DNA of 64,000 nt from Pristionchus mayeri (GCA_036245805.1 BTRK01000001.1:4650001-4714000), one strand, 5' to 3'; positions 1 to 14,178 are shown, counted from the first letter of the stretch. A program made the numbers and translations. Notes: generated by a model not told the origin, from the letters alone.

Positions 1-1079
1 CTAATTTGCATAATTATACCTACTCAAACTTTCGCATTATTTTTTATTAAACAATTCGTAACTCAACGAAGATGCTTCAGATTTCCATGAAAATTGTTTT
101 CTAGGACCTTCTTGATGCGCTCTATCAGCCTGTGTTGTGTGTTTATACAAATTCATATTTTGAAATTTAGATCACTTTTTCAAACATTTTTATCGCGAAA
201 ACTTAGCCGAACACATCGCTAAATTTTTGATATGTTGTGACTCTTGATGATTTCTCACCATAAAAATTTCTTTAGCCGATTTCGAGGTCGCGAAGATTGT
301 CGTTTTTAAGGAAAACAAAATCGACTTTTAGTGTGAAATTCATTATGTTTCACTGCTCACCCCACCCAATTGGCCAGGAATGGAATAATTACGACTCGAT
401 GAGAGTCGATATTGGCACGTAATGAGTTCATTTCTGGCCAATTTGGTGGGGTGAGCAGTGAAACATAGTGAATTTCACACTAAAAGTCGATTTAGTTTTC
501 CTTAAAAACGACAATCTTCGCGACCTCGAAATCGGCTTTAAAAAAATTTATGGTTAGAAGTCATCAAGAGTCACAACTGGAGTGATGGCGTGGTGGCGCC
601 ACTCGCTATACAAGGGACCTGAGTTCGATCCCCCGCCGAGGCAGACCAAGCTCTCCATCCCCCCGGGGTCGGTTAATTGGTAGTGACCCCGGTCGCGAAA
701 TGTATCGTTCCCTAGAAGGACCTTGGACAGCAGGGATACGTAGTCCAAACAGTAGTCGGCCTCACCGCACTACACCACCAAGCGTAATCGTCTCGCGACG
801 ACTGTAAAAAATCGCTTGAAGTGGCTGCAAAAAAAAAGAGTCACAACATATCAAAAATTTAGCGATGAGTTCGGCTTAGTTTTCGCGATAAAAATGTTTG
901 AAAAAGTGATCAAAATTTCAAAATATGAATTTGTATAAACACACAACACAGGCTGATAGAGCGTATCAAGAAGGTCCTAGAAAACAATTTTCATGGAAAT
1001 CTGAAGCATCTTCGTTGAGATACGAGTTGTTTAATAAAAATAATGCGAAAGTTTGAGTAGGTATAATTATGCAAATTAG
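1..1079. mobile_element. Foldback (long inverted repeat) element, possibly running off the left edge
   Basis: The two halves are reverse complements of one another: the first bases, CTAATTTGCATAATTA, reappear inverted at 1064-1079, and the match continues inward to about 380 and 429. The short centre (381-428) holds a smaller inverted repeat around ATTACG/CGTAAT. The right arm is interrupted by a SINE (578-835) that the left arm lacks. No transposase frame is present, so this is a non-autonomous foldback or MITE-like element. Because base 1 coincides with the left tip, the flanking duplication cannot be seen. The family could not be assigned. Confidence 0.85.
578..835 (+). mobile_element. tRNA-derived SINE with poly(A) tail and 12-bp target duplication
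   Basis: The insertion is flanked by the same 12 bases, AAGAGTCACAAC, at 566-577 and 836-847, and ends in an A run (829-837). Near its 5' end are pol III promoter-like boxes: a box A-like TGGCGTGGTGG at 586-596 and a box B-like AGTTCGATCCC at 622-632, at tRNA-like spacing. The uninterrupted opposite arm of the host foldback (about 229-248) shows the empty site. Retrotransposition by a LINE-type reverse transcriptase is implied; no partner LINE is visible here. The parent tRNA was not identified. Confidence 0.8.
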
Positions 1080-1210
1080 GTATTATGTCACATGAGCAAT
1101 GTAGAAATGGATGGAGCATACCTAGAGCTATCGGAAACTGTAAAAATCTCAAGGTCTTTCTTCTTGCTGTACCGGCGGGTATGCGATTCTTAGGCGAATG
1201 CACTGCTATA
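1080..1210 (+). repeat. Copy of dispersed terminal repeat A
   Basis: This segment ends in GCGATTCTTAGGCGAATGCACT. Close relatives occur at 17385-17417 on the same strand and at 14179-14210 and 20447-20490 inverted. In the 14-17 kb cluster this sequence is the tip of a foldback element, so this is probably a solitary end of that family. Confidence 0.6.
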
Positions 1211-2689
1211 CACTCTGGCTCGACAAAGAATGTAATGAAGAGTAGTCGTAGCTGCTGCTTTTTTTATAAATTATTAAATCAAAAACTGGAAAAATCACAT
1301 GAACCATTGCACGACATTTGTCGAAGTTCCTTCCCCCAACGCTCTGTTTATCCCCTTTCTATGGATCCAGCCCCTACCTATCGTAATCCAGTCAACCCTG
1401 ATTCTGCAGGATATACAAGGCGCACTGTAGATTGAAAATGAAACCACCGTTCTCTATCTGTAGAGGACAAGAAGAATCCCGTATCAATTTCGCATCCAGC
1501 TTCCGGATTGATGTTTCACCGGTTGCTTTAACTGTCGATCATCGAGAAGAACACGATTCTCTCTTCTTCCGATGTTAGAAAAAAAATGTATCATATACAT
1601 CTTGTAATAATGAAATAAATTTGTTAATCATATTCACCATAAAAATAATTGTTATCGAATATTTCAGAAATCGCAGAGCGTGGTTTACGATCTTTCAGTT
1701 TTCTCCACTCTTTACCACTCCGAATAAGATTATCTGGTCATTCTGAACATGCATCAATCTGCAGCCGCAATAGGTCCCCATTGCCCTCATAATTGCCTGT
1801 CCACTCTCCATTAAAAATTTTAAAAATTCATTAAACTATAACATCTCGCTCCCTCAGAAAAGACGTTTTTACAATTAAATCCATCACAGATGCGTTTCAC
1901 AGTCAGACTATACACTCGGGTTCGACAAAGAATGCAATAAATACACGTCATTGAATCGATAACAAAAGATCAAAAACTTGAAAAAAATTCCGTTTGGAGA
2001 AAAAAACCGCGACCATCACAAACATGTTTCGCAGGCAGGCTAAAGCATCGGGGAAGAAACGAATACAATCATTCTTCACCGATACGCTGTAATCACAAAA
2101 AATCATTCTCCCTTTCCAAACTAGTGTAAACTCTGTGCCGAGGGTCCCCAGAATCTCTAATAGCCTTAAGCCTTCGACCACTACTTCCATCACCTTCCTT
2201 CTTTCTCTCTGCGCCCTCCCAACTCCTCTCAATCTCCCACCTTTACAACAAACAACCTCGGATGCCACGTTTCTACGTTCAGAAGCAGTTGCTGCAACTC
2301 TCGACTCTCTCCATTCCACCTACTCTTTCGCTCTACCTCATCACCTAGCCAGCATGTGGCAGCGAGAACCAAGCCCCTCTCTCCCATTCCTTCAGTCCTC
2401 TTTCCCACCCCGGTCAAAGACTCAATCACCAATCCACGTCCCAAATACCTCTCTTACTGCATCGTCCGAAGCAAACAATGACCAGCCATAAAGAAAAAAA
2501 GATAATTTATCAGAGTATGCTCAACGTGTACAATCTACTTTACAGAACGAATGGGGGTGGACAGGGGGAGGTATTTTGTTACAGGGATCGATCAAGATCA
2601 GCGTTACTAGCGTATTAAAGAGGGAGAGAGAGAGGGTACATAACCGGGGCCGGGAAATCGGCGCAACCGGCGAATTCCGGAGCCGGCGC
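1211..2689. other. Intergenic, 3' side of arginine kinase
   Basis: I see no supported gene. The stretch is AT-rich to about 2100 and then C/T-rich (2130-2420), which produces long chance frames in both directions. No canonical AATAAA was found close to the arginine kinase stop on the minus strand. Confidence 0.5.
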
Positions 2690-5600
2690 TTAGGCCTTCT
2701 TCTCGAGCTCGATCAGGTGCTTCACTCCGTCGTACATCTGCTTGACGGCCTCGAACTCGGTCAGACCAAGACGAGCCTGCAATTACGAGAGATTACGATA
2801 AGTTCAGAGATGCAGCCGGCAATAAATTTCCGGCTATCGCTACCGTACCTTGTTGGAGATGTCGTAAACGCCGCCCTCGGAGTCGGAGTGCTCGCCGTGG
2901 ATTCCACGGATCTGAAAGGTGTAATGGTCACCACTGCAACTCCACTCATACAGTAGCCCACCTACCGCACCACTACAGTACTCCTGCACCCTGACTACCG
3001 TACCTGGAGCTTGAGTCCGTCGCAGATGGACTTGAAGTCGGGCTTGGCCGAGATCTTGGGCAGACGGATGTGGACGGAGGCGCGCACGGTGGTTCCCAGG
3101 TTGGAGGGGCAGAAGGTCAGCCAGCCGAGACGCTCGTCTCTGAACACATACCATTGACGTATTTGGTGTGATGACGCATTTCGTGTTTTGACGTAAGTAA
3201 TTCTCGTGACTTCTTGCACTAGAGCAACGCTCGCTACTCACCTGGAGAAGGGAGCCTGGGCCTGGATTGTCTTGACTCCCTTGATGAGGCGCTCGAGCAC
3301 CTGCAAGCATTAGTTTAATCAGAAGGAAATAAAGTCAATCGTCGATCGACCATCGCGGTGCACCCGCTACCGTACCTGTCCGACGTTTCCGCCGTTCTGC
3401 ATGGAGATGATGCGGAGGTGGTCCTCCTCATTGCACCACACGAGGAAGGTCTTGTCTTTGTTGTGGAAGATACCGCGTCCCTTAAAGGCAGGGGAGGGTT
3501 ACGGAGGGTCCTCGATCGATACGATGCGATACCGTACCTTGGGCCAGTAGCGGCAGGCGTTGGCGTGCTGGAGGAAGCTGCAAAGGATTATTGATTAGTC
3601 ATTATTATATCACAAGAAATCCATACCAAATTGCCCAATCGCGCATCCAATAGCTCTAATCCACATGCAACAACACCAATCTCCCTGCCTGTCGCTCTCG
3701 CTCTATTTTCGCGCGCGCTCAATCATTACTACAGATGTTGATGGAAATACGTGCACAAGTGGCGAGCAGTGCCGCCAAAATAACCTCAATATTATTGTAA
3801 ATACGCGCTGCCTGTTTTTGCGAGCCAACTCTAATCCGACGAGCTTGACGAGCTTTTTGTTTTGATTGGGGGACTTTTGTTTTGACTCGAGTGGCGACAA
3901 CGGGGCAAAAACATACAACGCATCACTGTGGGAACTAGCGCATCCTGTACAAAATTTGGTTGGAGGCATAGACTACCGTAATCAGCTCAGTCCTCGATAG
4001 TTCACACTCCGAAGCTACCGTATCTTTCTACTCACCGGTCGCCCTCCTTGAAGAGGAAGTGGTCAGCGATCAGCTGGTTCTGCACCTCCTTGGTCATGCC
4101 GTCAAGGGGGTAGTAGGTGCCCTGCAAAGTTCAATCGATAAATCGATATTCTTTGGCTCCGCCCAGTTCAGGCTCCCGCCGATTTCAGGCTACCAACCTG
4201 GAGCTCTCCGTCCTTAATGTTGTCGAAGATCTTCTTGACCTTGCCTGCAATAGACACCGTAATCTCCAAGCCGAGGAAAATAAAATCAATTGTTGATCGC
4301 AAAGGATGGTGCAAATACCGTACCCTCCATCTCGAGGTAGTTGGCCTCGGTGAGGCAGGGGTTGAAGGGGTATCCCTCGAGGGAGCGACCGCAACGGACG
4401 CGGGTCGAGTTGATGAACTTGCCTGCAAGAAACATCGTATTAATACAGTAATCAGTCAGTCCTCGATAGCCCGAAAATAGGCGACTACCGTACCCTCGGG
4501 GTCGAGGTCCGGAAGGAGGTGGGTCTTGCCCTCTCCGAGGTCGGTGGCGGGCTGCTTCTGGTCGGGGCGGAATCCGTTGTGGTAGTCCTGCAGGGATCAG
4601 AGATCATAATAGTATAGTCAGTTCTCGATGGCTGAGTTCCCGCCGGCGCCACAGTACCTGGATCAGGGGGTCGAAGAGGGGCTTGAAGAGGGTGTAGGCC
4701 TCGGCGTCAGGCGCGTAGACTCCGACTCCCGAGTCGAGGTTGGCGACTCCTGCAGAGATTTGGTTACGATAATTCATTTATCGATTTTTTGTCATATTCA
4801 ACACTGACAAACATTGAGAAACACTCCGGCTCTTGTCATATGTCCCCGTCACTATCAGTCATGCATACTCCATGTTCCCCCCTTCTCTCTTGTTCGCTTC
4901 CCTACATCCATTCTTTTTCTCGAGCAGGCCTCCCTCGACCAGAGTGAAAAAGAGGGTCCGACTCTCTTCGTTTACCACGCTCTCTCGCAGGTCAGAGAAG
5001 ACGAGAGAGCACGGAAAACAAAGAGAGCCAGTCTAAGTAGAGGGCTCATTCATTCTCTTGTCTCCGAATACTCACAAGGAGGGAGAAAGGAGGGGCCTAC
5101 TGGATAGCACCAGATAAATGTTTGCCCATCTCAACACATTCCGCCCACTCAGCTTGTTACTAAATGACAAGGTCTCGGATAGATGAAGGGGGGAAATTCG
5201 ATCCCTTCCTTTCTCCCTTCGCTTCCTAAACTCCTTGCATCTTCTAGAACCCTCTCCCTCTCCCATCTCTCCCTGCGTCCTCCGTCTTATCTATTTACCA
5301 ATATCCTTTGCCGAAAGAAGACGAAAAGGAGCAAGTTGCTCAAGAGTAAAACTGCCCGGGCTACTCCCATGGGAGCCGTCGGATATTTTCAGGATGCCGT
5401 AACTCTCCGAATTCAAGCGGGTCTGAGTCCTTACCGGACTGGATGACGTCCAGGAGGGTGGCTCCCAGCTTGGTCTTCTTGTCCTTGAGCTGGTCCATCA
5501 CCGGCTTGGTGAGGTACTTCTTCAGCAGCGAGTGGCATTCAGGGGCGGCCTGCAATTCGAATACCGTAATCTCCATATTGCTAGAGGTCGTTCGGCGCGT

Positions 5601-7149
5601 CAGATTCCTGACTACCATAATCTGTCGTTTACGCGAGCGGTGCGCAGGCCACGGATTAGTGCTGCCCCGGTGCCCCTACTGTTTATCATAATCCGGCCTG
5701 TCCCTTCCCCTCCAATGCCGCATCAATAGCCATTCCATCTGCACACTGATAGAATGCGAATCGGCTCTCTCTCTCACTCTCCCCATTCCCAATCCTATCT
5801 CTCTCTGCCATGCCAGTCCGATTACTAAAGATATGGAACCACTTTGCAAAAGGGATAGCATCAGTCACAGAGGGACACAGAGACGGCTTTCTGCTAAATA
5901 GATGGATGCCACTTGTATCCCTTGTTCCCTGCTCCATTCATCTACTCTTTCTCTCGGTCTCTCTCTCTCTATTTTTTCTCTAACTCTTTCCAATCCGCAC
6001 ACTCTCTCGCCCTCTCTGAAACTCTAGTTCCCTCGCAGCAGTGAGTAAGCGAGCGTTCTCTAGTTTCCTCTCCCCTCTCTCCATTTTCTTTTCCTCTCTC
6101 CCACTCCCCTTTCTTCTCCCGTCGTCCAAAAGACAACAACCCCCATTCGCGGGAGAGAGGAAATAACTGCATCCAACTAGAGTCTCTTTCTCCTCCCACA
6201 AGCCAAGGCAGCAATTTACTCCCGGTAAATACAGGTGTCAATATCCCAATCAACGAGAGCTATCCCCGTTTCGTATTCGATCTCTGGCCTCCACACTAAC
6301 CACTAACCACATTAGCGAATCAGCCTTATTTTTGAGATATTTTGGGCGCCAACTTGAGAAAGATTTAAGAAGCGAAAACCCCCGTTCAAACCTCCAACCG
6401 TTTAGACTGTGTCATTCCTTCTCGCGCCCTTCTCCTCTCCCTCTCCCTTCAAAAGAGTGCGATGCGTTTGCTTTTTTGTGCCTACTCTCCCCTTTCCCCG
6501 TTCTTTATCTCCACTCTCCCTTCCCCCCTCTCGCCCTATCTCCCCCCCCCCCCCCCCCTCTTCTTCCCTCTCCTCCCCTCCCCGTCATCGCTTCTGATCA
6601 CTCTTAGCGATCATCACGTAGCAACGAAAGAGACACGGATCACTCCCCACCTCTCTCTCTCTTCCTCCCTTCCATACCCGATGGCCTCTGACCACTAGTT
6701 CCAAATTGGCCTCATCCCCTCTTGCGAAACTCGCGCAGCGGAAAGGGAGGAGAGATCGGGTGAAAAATGGCCTTCGAACTGCCCCATAATTGCCCCGACG
6801 ATTCAAGGTTTCAGGCGCGCAGCAAACTCGCCGATTACTCGGTGCTGACGCACGTAGTAAACACCTTCATCTGCGGGGTACCGGAAGGTGCTCCCTCTCT
6901 TCCCCACTCTCACTCCACCCCCCTCCCTTACTAAACGGTCTCACTGCGCTGTGCAATCTGTGACTGATTGAGTCTCTCCCACTCTAATGCCTTCCACATT
7001 TCCCACCGCCGCCAACGCGCCCGTAGTAAACAACCGTACGCGAAGCCGTGTTTTAAAAGCCAAGCCAGGTCCAGAGAGCCGGCAATTGGTACCTGGAGCT
7101 TGGCATAGCCGTCCTCGATCTTCTTGATGGTTGCGGCGTCGACGGACAT
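2690..7149 (-). CDS. Arginine kinase (ATP:guanido phosphotransferase), 13 exons, 359 aa
   Basis: It catalyses reversible phosphate transfer between ATP and L-arginine, the phosphagen buffer of invertebrate muscle and other high-demand cells. Exons on the minus strand: 7149-7093, 5549-5435, 4749-4658, 4587-4494, 4422-4324, 4244-4198, 4121-4036, 3577-3538, 3480-3376, 3300-3242, 3139-3004, 2911-2849, 2776-2690. Every junction is GT/AG, phases agree, and there is no internal stop. The substrate-loop segment [11 protein letters not shown] lies in exon 3. The family signature CPSNLGTT, with the reactive cysteine near residue 275, is in exon 11. The length matches the usual 355-360 aa. The start [15 protein letters not shown] is the typical N-terminus. 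A splice acceptor at 7190/7191 lies 41 bp upstream of the ATG, so the mRNA has a 5' exon or a spliced leader. Introns 1 (1.5 kb), 2 (0.7 kb) and 7 (458 bp) are long; the other nine are about 57-92 bp. Confidence 0.97.
5550..7092 (-). other. Arginine kinase intron 1, low complexity
   Basis: This 1.5-kb intron is pyrimidine-rich on the plus strand (5720-6720) and contains a run of 17 C at 6542-6558. No exon-like or RNA-gene-like block was recognised. Its length and position behind the first coding exon would suit enhancers, but that is only an inference. Confidence 0.6.
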
Positions 7150-7189
7150 GGTTGCGGGCTGGTCCTGGTGCTCGAGCGGAGAAGTGCCA

Positions 7190-9243
<2,054 letters not shown>

Positions 9244-9469
9244 CGTTACAGCGTCCTCTCTGATGCGGAGAGTCTGCGAGGGGGGGGGGGGGGAAGAGCC
9301 ATCCGGCCTAAGGGTGATAGATCACTAGGGAGTAATCCGAGAGCCCGGAGAGGCTCTAGAGCCCGCGAAAACATTGCAACCCATGGCAGCCATTCCAAAC
9401 AATTGCTTTTATTTATTTGAAAAAAATCACCAACATCATCAATACTATTCCCAACGTGATCCCTGTTCC

Positions 9470-9940
9470 AAACATAAAACCACTGCGGCCCCAGAAACCG
9501 CCGGCTTCCTAGCATAAGCACATCGAGCGGCGAAAAATTCTTGAAAACGATCTCAATATGCAATTCCAGACAAATTGTGAAATTACTTGATGCAATTTTC
9601 GCAACTAGCGCGAGGGTGATCATTCGTGCACGAATGAAAATAGGTGGACAATCAGCCGTTCCAGACAAAATATTTTTCAAGGACTTTCGCGACTCTTAGC
9701 GCCTCACACCCATTCTTTCACATATGGAACCATTGCGGGACAAGAAACCACCTTCTTCTCCTTCTAGCAGCCTAGAGCATCGGAATACAAATTACAACCA
9801 ATGGAAGCAAATCCATTCAAGATAAAAAAGTAATTGATTTTTGTATTCTATGGACAGTCAGTTTTATCAGCAATAGATCACACCTCCTCATATAAAACCA
9901 TCGCGGGACCAGAAACCACCTTGCGCTCTCTGCTAATGGC
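9470..9940 (-). repeat. Three diverged copies of a ~45-bp motif
   Basis: Three blocks share a core like AACCATCGCGGGACCAGAAA: about 9474-9515, 9727-9775 and 9893-9940. Each is followed by C/T-rich DNA ending near CTAGCA or CTAATGG. On the minus strand all three can be read as a W/R-F-L-x-P-x-W-F peptide, but no longer frame connects them. The origin is unknown. Confidence 0.55.
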
Positions 9941-10063
9941 CTTGCGCTATAGTTTTCCCTGAATACATCTGAGAATAGCGCGATGGCTATCTCTTCTGTT
10001 GACACTTTCTACTCCGCAGCTACTCTTCTCCCCTCTACCTGTGACATCACGGAACAGTAGGAG

Positions 10064-10065
<2 letters not shown>

Positions 10066-10103
<38 letters not shown>
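10066..10103. repeat. (CT)n microsatellite
   Basis: About 19 uninterrupted CT units, followed by further C/T-rich sequence. Confidence 0.95.
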
Positions 10104-10107
<4 letters not shown>

Positions 10108-11588
10108 CTCCCTCCTCTCTCTCTCTCCGCTGATGATGGAGGAACACCACTCACAGTGCGAGCAAGGTCAAACAGCATCGATGCGCACGCTTCTCGCTCA
10201 CGTACAATATCTCAACGATCGCACTCTCTCCAAACCCCACACTCTCTCGCCAGTTTGACATCGGGAAGTAGAACACGAATAGTGTGCAACTGCGTGCGTT
10301 TATGCGCAGAAATTCGATAGCTTCCCCGGATTCAAAAACCTCCGACTCTCAGTGAAACGTCAGCAAATGCAAGGGAATTTCGCCTACACAGGATTCAAGC
10401 TTTGGCCTGACTCTCGTAGGTCAGAGAAAGTGAGAGAGCATGCAAAGAGAAGAGACTCAGACGATTACTCCAGATACTCGATAACATCCTTCTCTTTCTC
10501 CAGAGCCTCCGCCGTACAGAAACAAACAACTACTCCCTCCGATGAGGCATCTAACTCTCATAGTCAGCACGCTATCTATCCCATCTGACCGATGAGATAT
10601 CGTGGTGAATGGGGAGAGTCCTTGGCCTTCCTCCCTCCCAACTGCTCAACATGTTTACTACTGCAGACTCTTCTGAGAAGAGCCAGGGGATGCCCAGTGG
10701 TCACATGATTCAACGACCGCTCAACGATCGCTTTGCAGGAATCAGCCAAACTTTGTTCTCGATTACTGTTAACGATGAGCCTGTTAATCTGGCAGCGAGA
10801 GTAATCCGCACCAAACCCGAAATCTTTCAGAGTTGGAACTAAAATTCGTCGTTCGCAAATATTTTCATATCCCTAAATGCATCTAAATTTTCCAAATACA
10901 CAATCACAAATTCCGTCGCCAAGGCGCAATTGTGAACAAACTAAAATAGCCTGAAACCTTTCAACGTCGAAAATTTCTCGTTTTCATGTAGATTTTCATA
11001 GAAACCCCTCAGTCAGAGATTGCACTCATCATGATTCGGATATTTTAAGCACAGCACCGCATGGGAAAGTCAGCGTGATTATCAGAGCACTGCGCCGCGC
11101 ATTCACACAAGGCTACGATTCCCGCGGTGGGAACACCCGGGATTACGGTACCTCCCACTTTCTCACGCCATCTCTCAGGGCCTGGTAACATTCTGAACTC
11201 GCTTCGTCATCTTCAACATCTTTTTCCGGCACTTAAATCCACTCTACACCGCACTTGATTCGCATCAGTCTGCCCACTTCACTTCCTTCCTCTCAAACTA
11301 GAAACATATCTATGGTCGACAACTTTTAGAACTCGGCAAAACGCGGCAGAGTACTGCTTCGCTTACACATTTTCAACTCTGAGATCGGGTCAATGTTCGA
11401 ATGCATCCCAAATAACAAACTGCCAATGGGGAAGCCGTCACGGCTTGGCACGGCTCCGAGTTTCTCTCTTCTCTATCTTCCTTCAAAACATCTCCAGGGT
11501 CGAAAAGAGAGGTCTCTCTATTCCCCTCTTTCTCAGGCATTAGACAAACTAGAGACAGTGGGAATGGCATAGAGCATGAGCTCATTAC

Positions 11589-11590
<2 letters not shown>
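10104..11590. other. Intergenic, no gene seen
   Basis: Mixed-composition DNA. Frames here are short, lack recognisable motifs and are not supported by paired splice sites. A word of the GTAGGTCAGAGAAAGTGAGAG type at 10417 recurs at about 4990. Confidence 0.4.

Positions 11591-11659
<69 letters not shown>
11591..11659. repeat. (GA)n microsatellite
   Basis: About 34 AG/GA units without interruption. Confidence 0.97.
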
Positions 11660-11661
<2 letters not shown>

Positions 11662-13064
11662 CAAAGAAGCCGGAAGGGTAGACAGTTGTTCGAGAAAGAG
11701 AGAAGGAAGAATGAACAAACGGCAAACGGGAAACATTCGAGGGGCGACTCGGAGAAAGAGGCAGAATCATAGATCACGATATCGAACAATCAACTGCGAT
11801 AACAGACATCAAAAAGGCAATGCCAAGAATGAACGAGAGACAAGGAGCAGTTGTGTTTCACACCTATTCCTTAATTGCGACTATCAGCAACGATATGTTA
11901 GGATCACGAAGAAATGCTTCTGCCAAAAATAATAAGTTTATCCCACTCACTAGACCTAAATTTGAGTTCGAAATTCATGCCACCGTCTCTTTTACGAACT
12001 CTTTCGACCGGCCGAGTGGCGAGAGAGTGTGCAGAATGAAGATATGGTGACCCGAATTTCGAATATTAATAGTGTTTCAATTTTCAGGGGGCGGGGGTAT
12101 GTTTTTTTCGGTATGTTTCAGGTGCATTGCATAGTTCATGAGCCTATCAGCTATCTAGCACACATGAAACACAGCTGTAAATGACTCAATACTACCTGGA
12201 AATAGAAACCATAAACTGTAATCTGAATGGATAGTGAGCGAGTTTTCAGAGGAGGGTACCAGACCAGTCTATGTAGTAGGGGAGAACACTAATGTGATAT
12301 CTCTCTCCTCTCCTCTCCCTCGAGATCCAATTTCTTTTTGCCGTGTTGTTGTCCGTAGCAACGACTTCTAGTCGCTGTCGTCTACTTTCATTCAGTTCTT
12401 CTTTTTCGTAGTAAGGGAAGAGATGACTAACACCACTCTCCTGTCACACACATTCTCGACGCTCAGAGCAACGCGAAATTGATCAAAAAGAGCACTAACA
12501 AGACTTCGAGAACAGGTGATTAGCTAGATTCCAGCTGCTGGAATCCTACTGCTCCTTGCAATAGACTCAATTACAGGCTTCCGGAGAAAAATACATCAAA
12601 CACTTCCCTGATTGGCGTAATCAAAATAATTGTAAGTGACACACAGGAGAGAATCAAGAACAATGAACATTCATAAAAAAATTCTTTGTGCTTTTCCAAA
12701 AAAATAATTTTAAAACATTCGCTCGATCTAAATGACTTCTCAGTGCGGGGCCCGCGGGGTTAGAGGAAAGCCTCAGTCTTTAAGGGGAGAACACTAATAA
12801 TATGTGGTCACAGCGTTCTTGACCGACAGAGAAGGGAGCTGAATCGAACTGCAAACAGCGAACTTGAAATCCCTCTGAAACATAAAATGCCCTTCAGCGA
12901 ATCTACCTCGCAATGCAGTGATCGGACTGCTTTTGTGCTTCACGTTTAATATGAGATGCCTCTGTGCTCTGAGTGACCAAATTGGGGGTAATTATTTTAT
13001 GTTTCAGAGTGGTTTCAAATATCGAAGCGCCTTCAAACAGCTTATTCCACACATTTTGCAGTCC
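11660..13064. other. Intergenic, no gene seen
   Basis: No coding region supported. The phrase GGGGAGAACACTAAT occurs twice (about 12279 and 12783), suggesting an old local duplication. Confidence 0.4.
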
Positions 13065-13163
13065 GGGGGGGGGGGGGGGAATTCAAAATCTTAATCCCTT
13101 TGTCTACCCTTATCTCGAGAGATCAATGGGGGGGGGGGGGGTCGGATCAAATGGGGGGGGGGG
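13065..13163 (+). repeat. Three long G tracts, G-quadruplex candidate
   Basis: Runs of 15, 14 and 11 G lie at 13065-13079, 13128-13141 and 13153-13163, all on the plus strand. Such monoG tracts can fold into quadruplexes and, in C. elegans, depend on the DOG-1/FANCJ helicase for stability. Run lengths are also prone to sequencing error. Confidence 0.85.
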
Positions 13164-13866
13164 ATCGGAACGCCTGTGTGGTTTTCCCCCAATCCCTCGA
13201 TTGATTTACCGACGATAGCTAGGACAAGAGGAGGAGAAACATTGCAGATATAGATCGAGTTGTCAAACTCGTAGATATTCAACGATCAATGATTTTGGAA
13301 ATCACAATTATTACACAAACAATGAGATATTTGCATAAAAGCATCTCAATTAACATTCGGTAACCTATCTCTTCTCTCTTTGAAATCTCTGAACCCACTC
13401 TAGGGATAGCTTCACAATAAATTACCCTTTCTCATCTTCTTTATCTCTCCCAGACAACCAGGAGAGAGAGTAGGTAGTATAAAGCGAGTTAATTCTTGCG
13501 ATGCCGTCTCTAATCCACACTTATCGTATTCCTCCTTCAGCTCCACCGTCCTCAGCATCCTCTCTCTCGTGCTCCTCAGATGATTTCCTGAGAGGGAACT
13601 CGATATTCCTCTGAAAAGGAATACGATACCGTACCTTGTCTCATCCAATACCTGCAGGCGAGCCCCCCAAGGTCCGGAATTCGGCACCGTCCTGCAAAGA
13701 TATTTCAATAGCCTACTAATCTGGCTGATACGAATAAATACACAGATATAAGTCGCTAAAATTTGAGCATACGGAAGCCAAGTGAAGTCGACAATTTTGT
13801 TCTGGGGCTGTGTTGATTCGCTCGAGATGAGATTGATGAAAAAGGACTGAGCAAAGGCAAAAGCAT

Positions 13867-13939
13867 TCCAGCCAACCGGATTCGAACCAGTGACCTAAGG
13901 ATCTACAGTCCTCCGCTCTACCAACTGAGCTATGATCGA
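13867..13939 (-). tRNA. tRNA-Tyr (anticodon GTA), without intron
   Basis: The minus strand folds as a cloverleaf: D arm GCTC...GAGC, anticodon arm GAGGA-CTGTAGA-TCCTT with anticodon GTA, and T arm ACTGG-TTCGAAT-CCGGT. Box A (TAGCTCAGTTGG) and box B (GGTTCGAATCC) are intact and a TTTT terminator follows four bases after the discriminator. The acceptor stem has one A-C mismatch and wobble pairs. Tyrosine tRNA genes of eukaryotes normally contain an intron after the anticodon; this one has none, so a processed copy or tRNA-derived pseudogene is an alternative. Confidence 0.8.
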
Positions 13940-14178
13940 TACTACTGAGGAAAAGACAATGAACTACCGCAGGGTTAAGCTCCGATTCGACGATATGTCT
14001 ATCGAGAAGCCTTGAAGGCATTTCGCAAATTTTACAAATTTTATCAAAGAAACATCTCTCTCATCACTTTTAACAATTCATCCAAAATTCATTACACACA
14101 CAAAACACAAAATCTCTGTTTGTGAATTCCTCTCGGATCGCTGACAAGAGCGTTTTGCCAAACAAAAAGGTTCTCAAT

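Noticed and set aside
2135..2491. 118-aa plus-strand frame downstream of arginine kinase
   Set aside because: Low-complexity C/T-rich sequence with open frames on both strands, no motif, no splice partner.
13645..13692. Exon-like minus-strand block with TTTGCAG acceptor and GTACGG donor
   Set aside because: Only 47 bp, no partner exons within reach and no recognisable protein.
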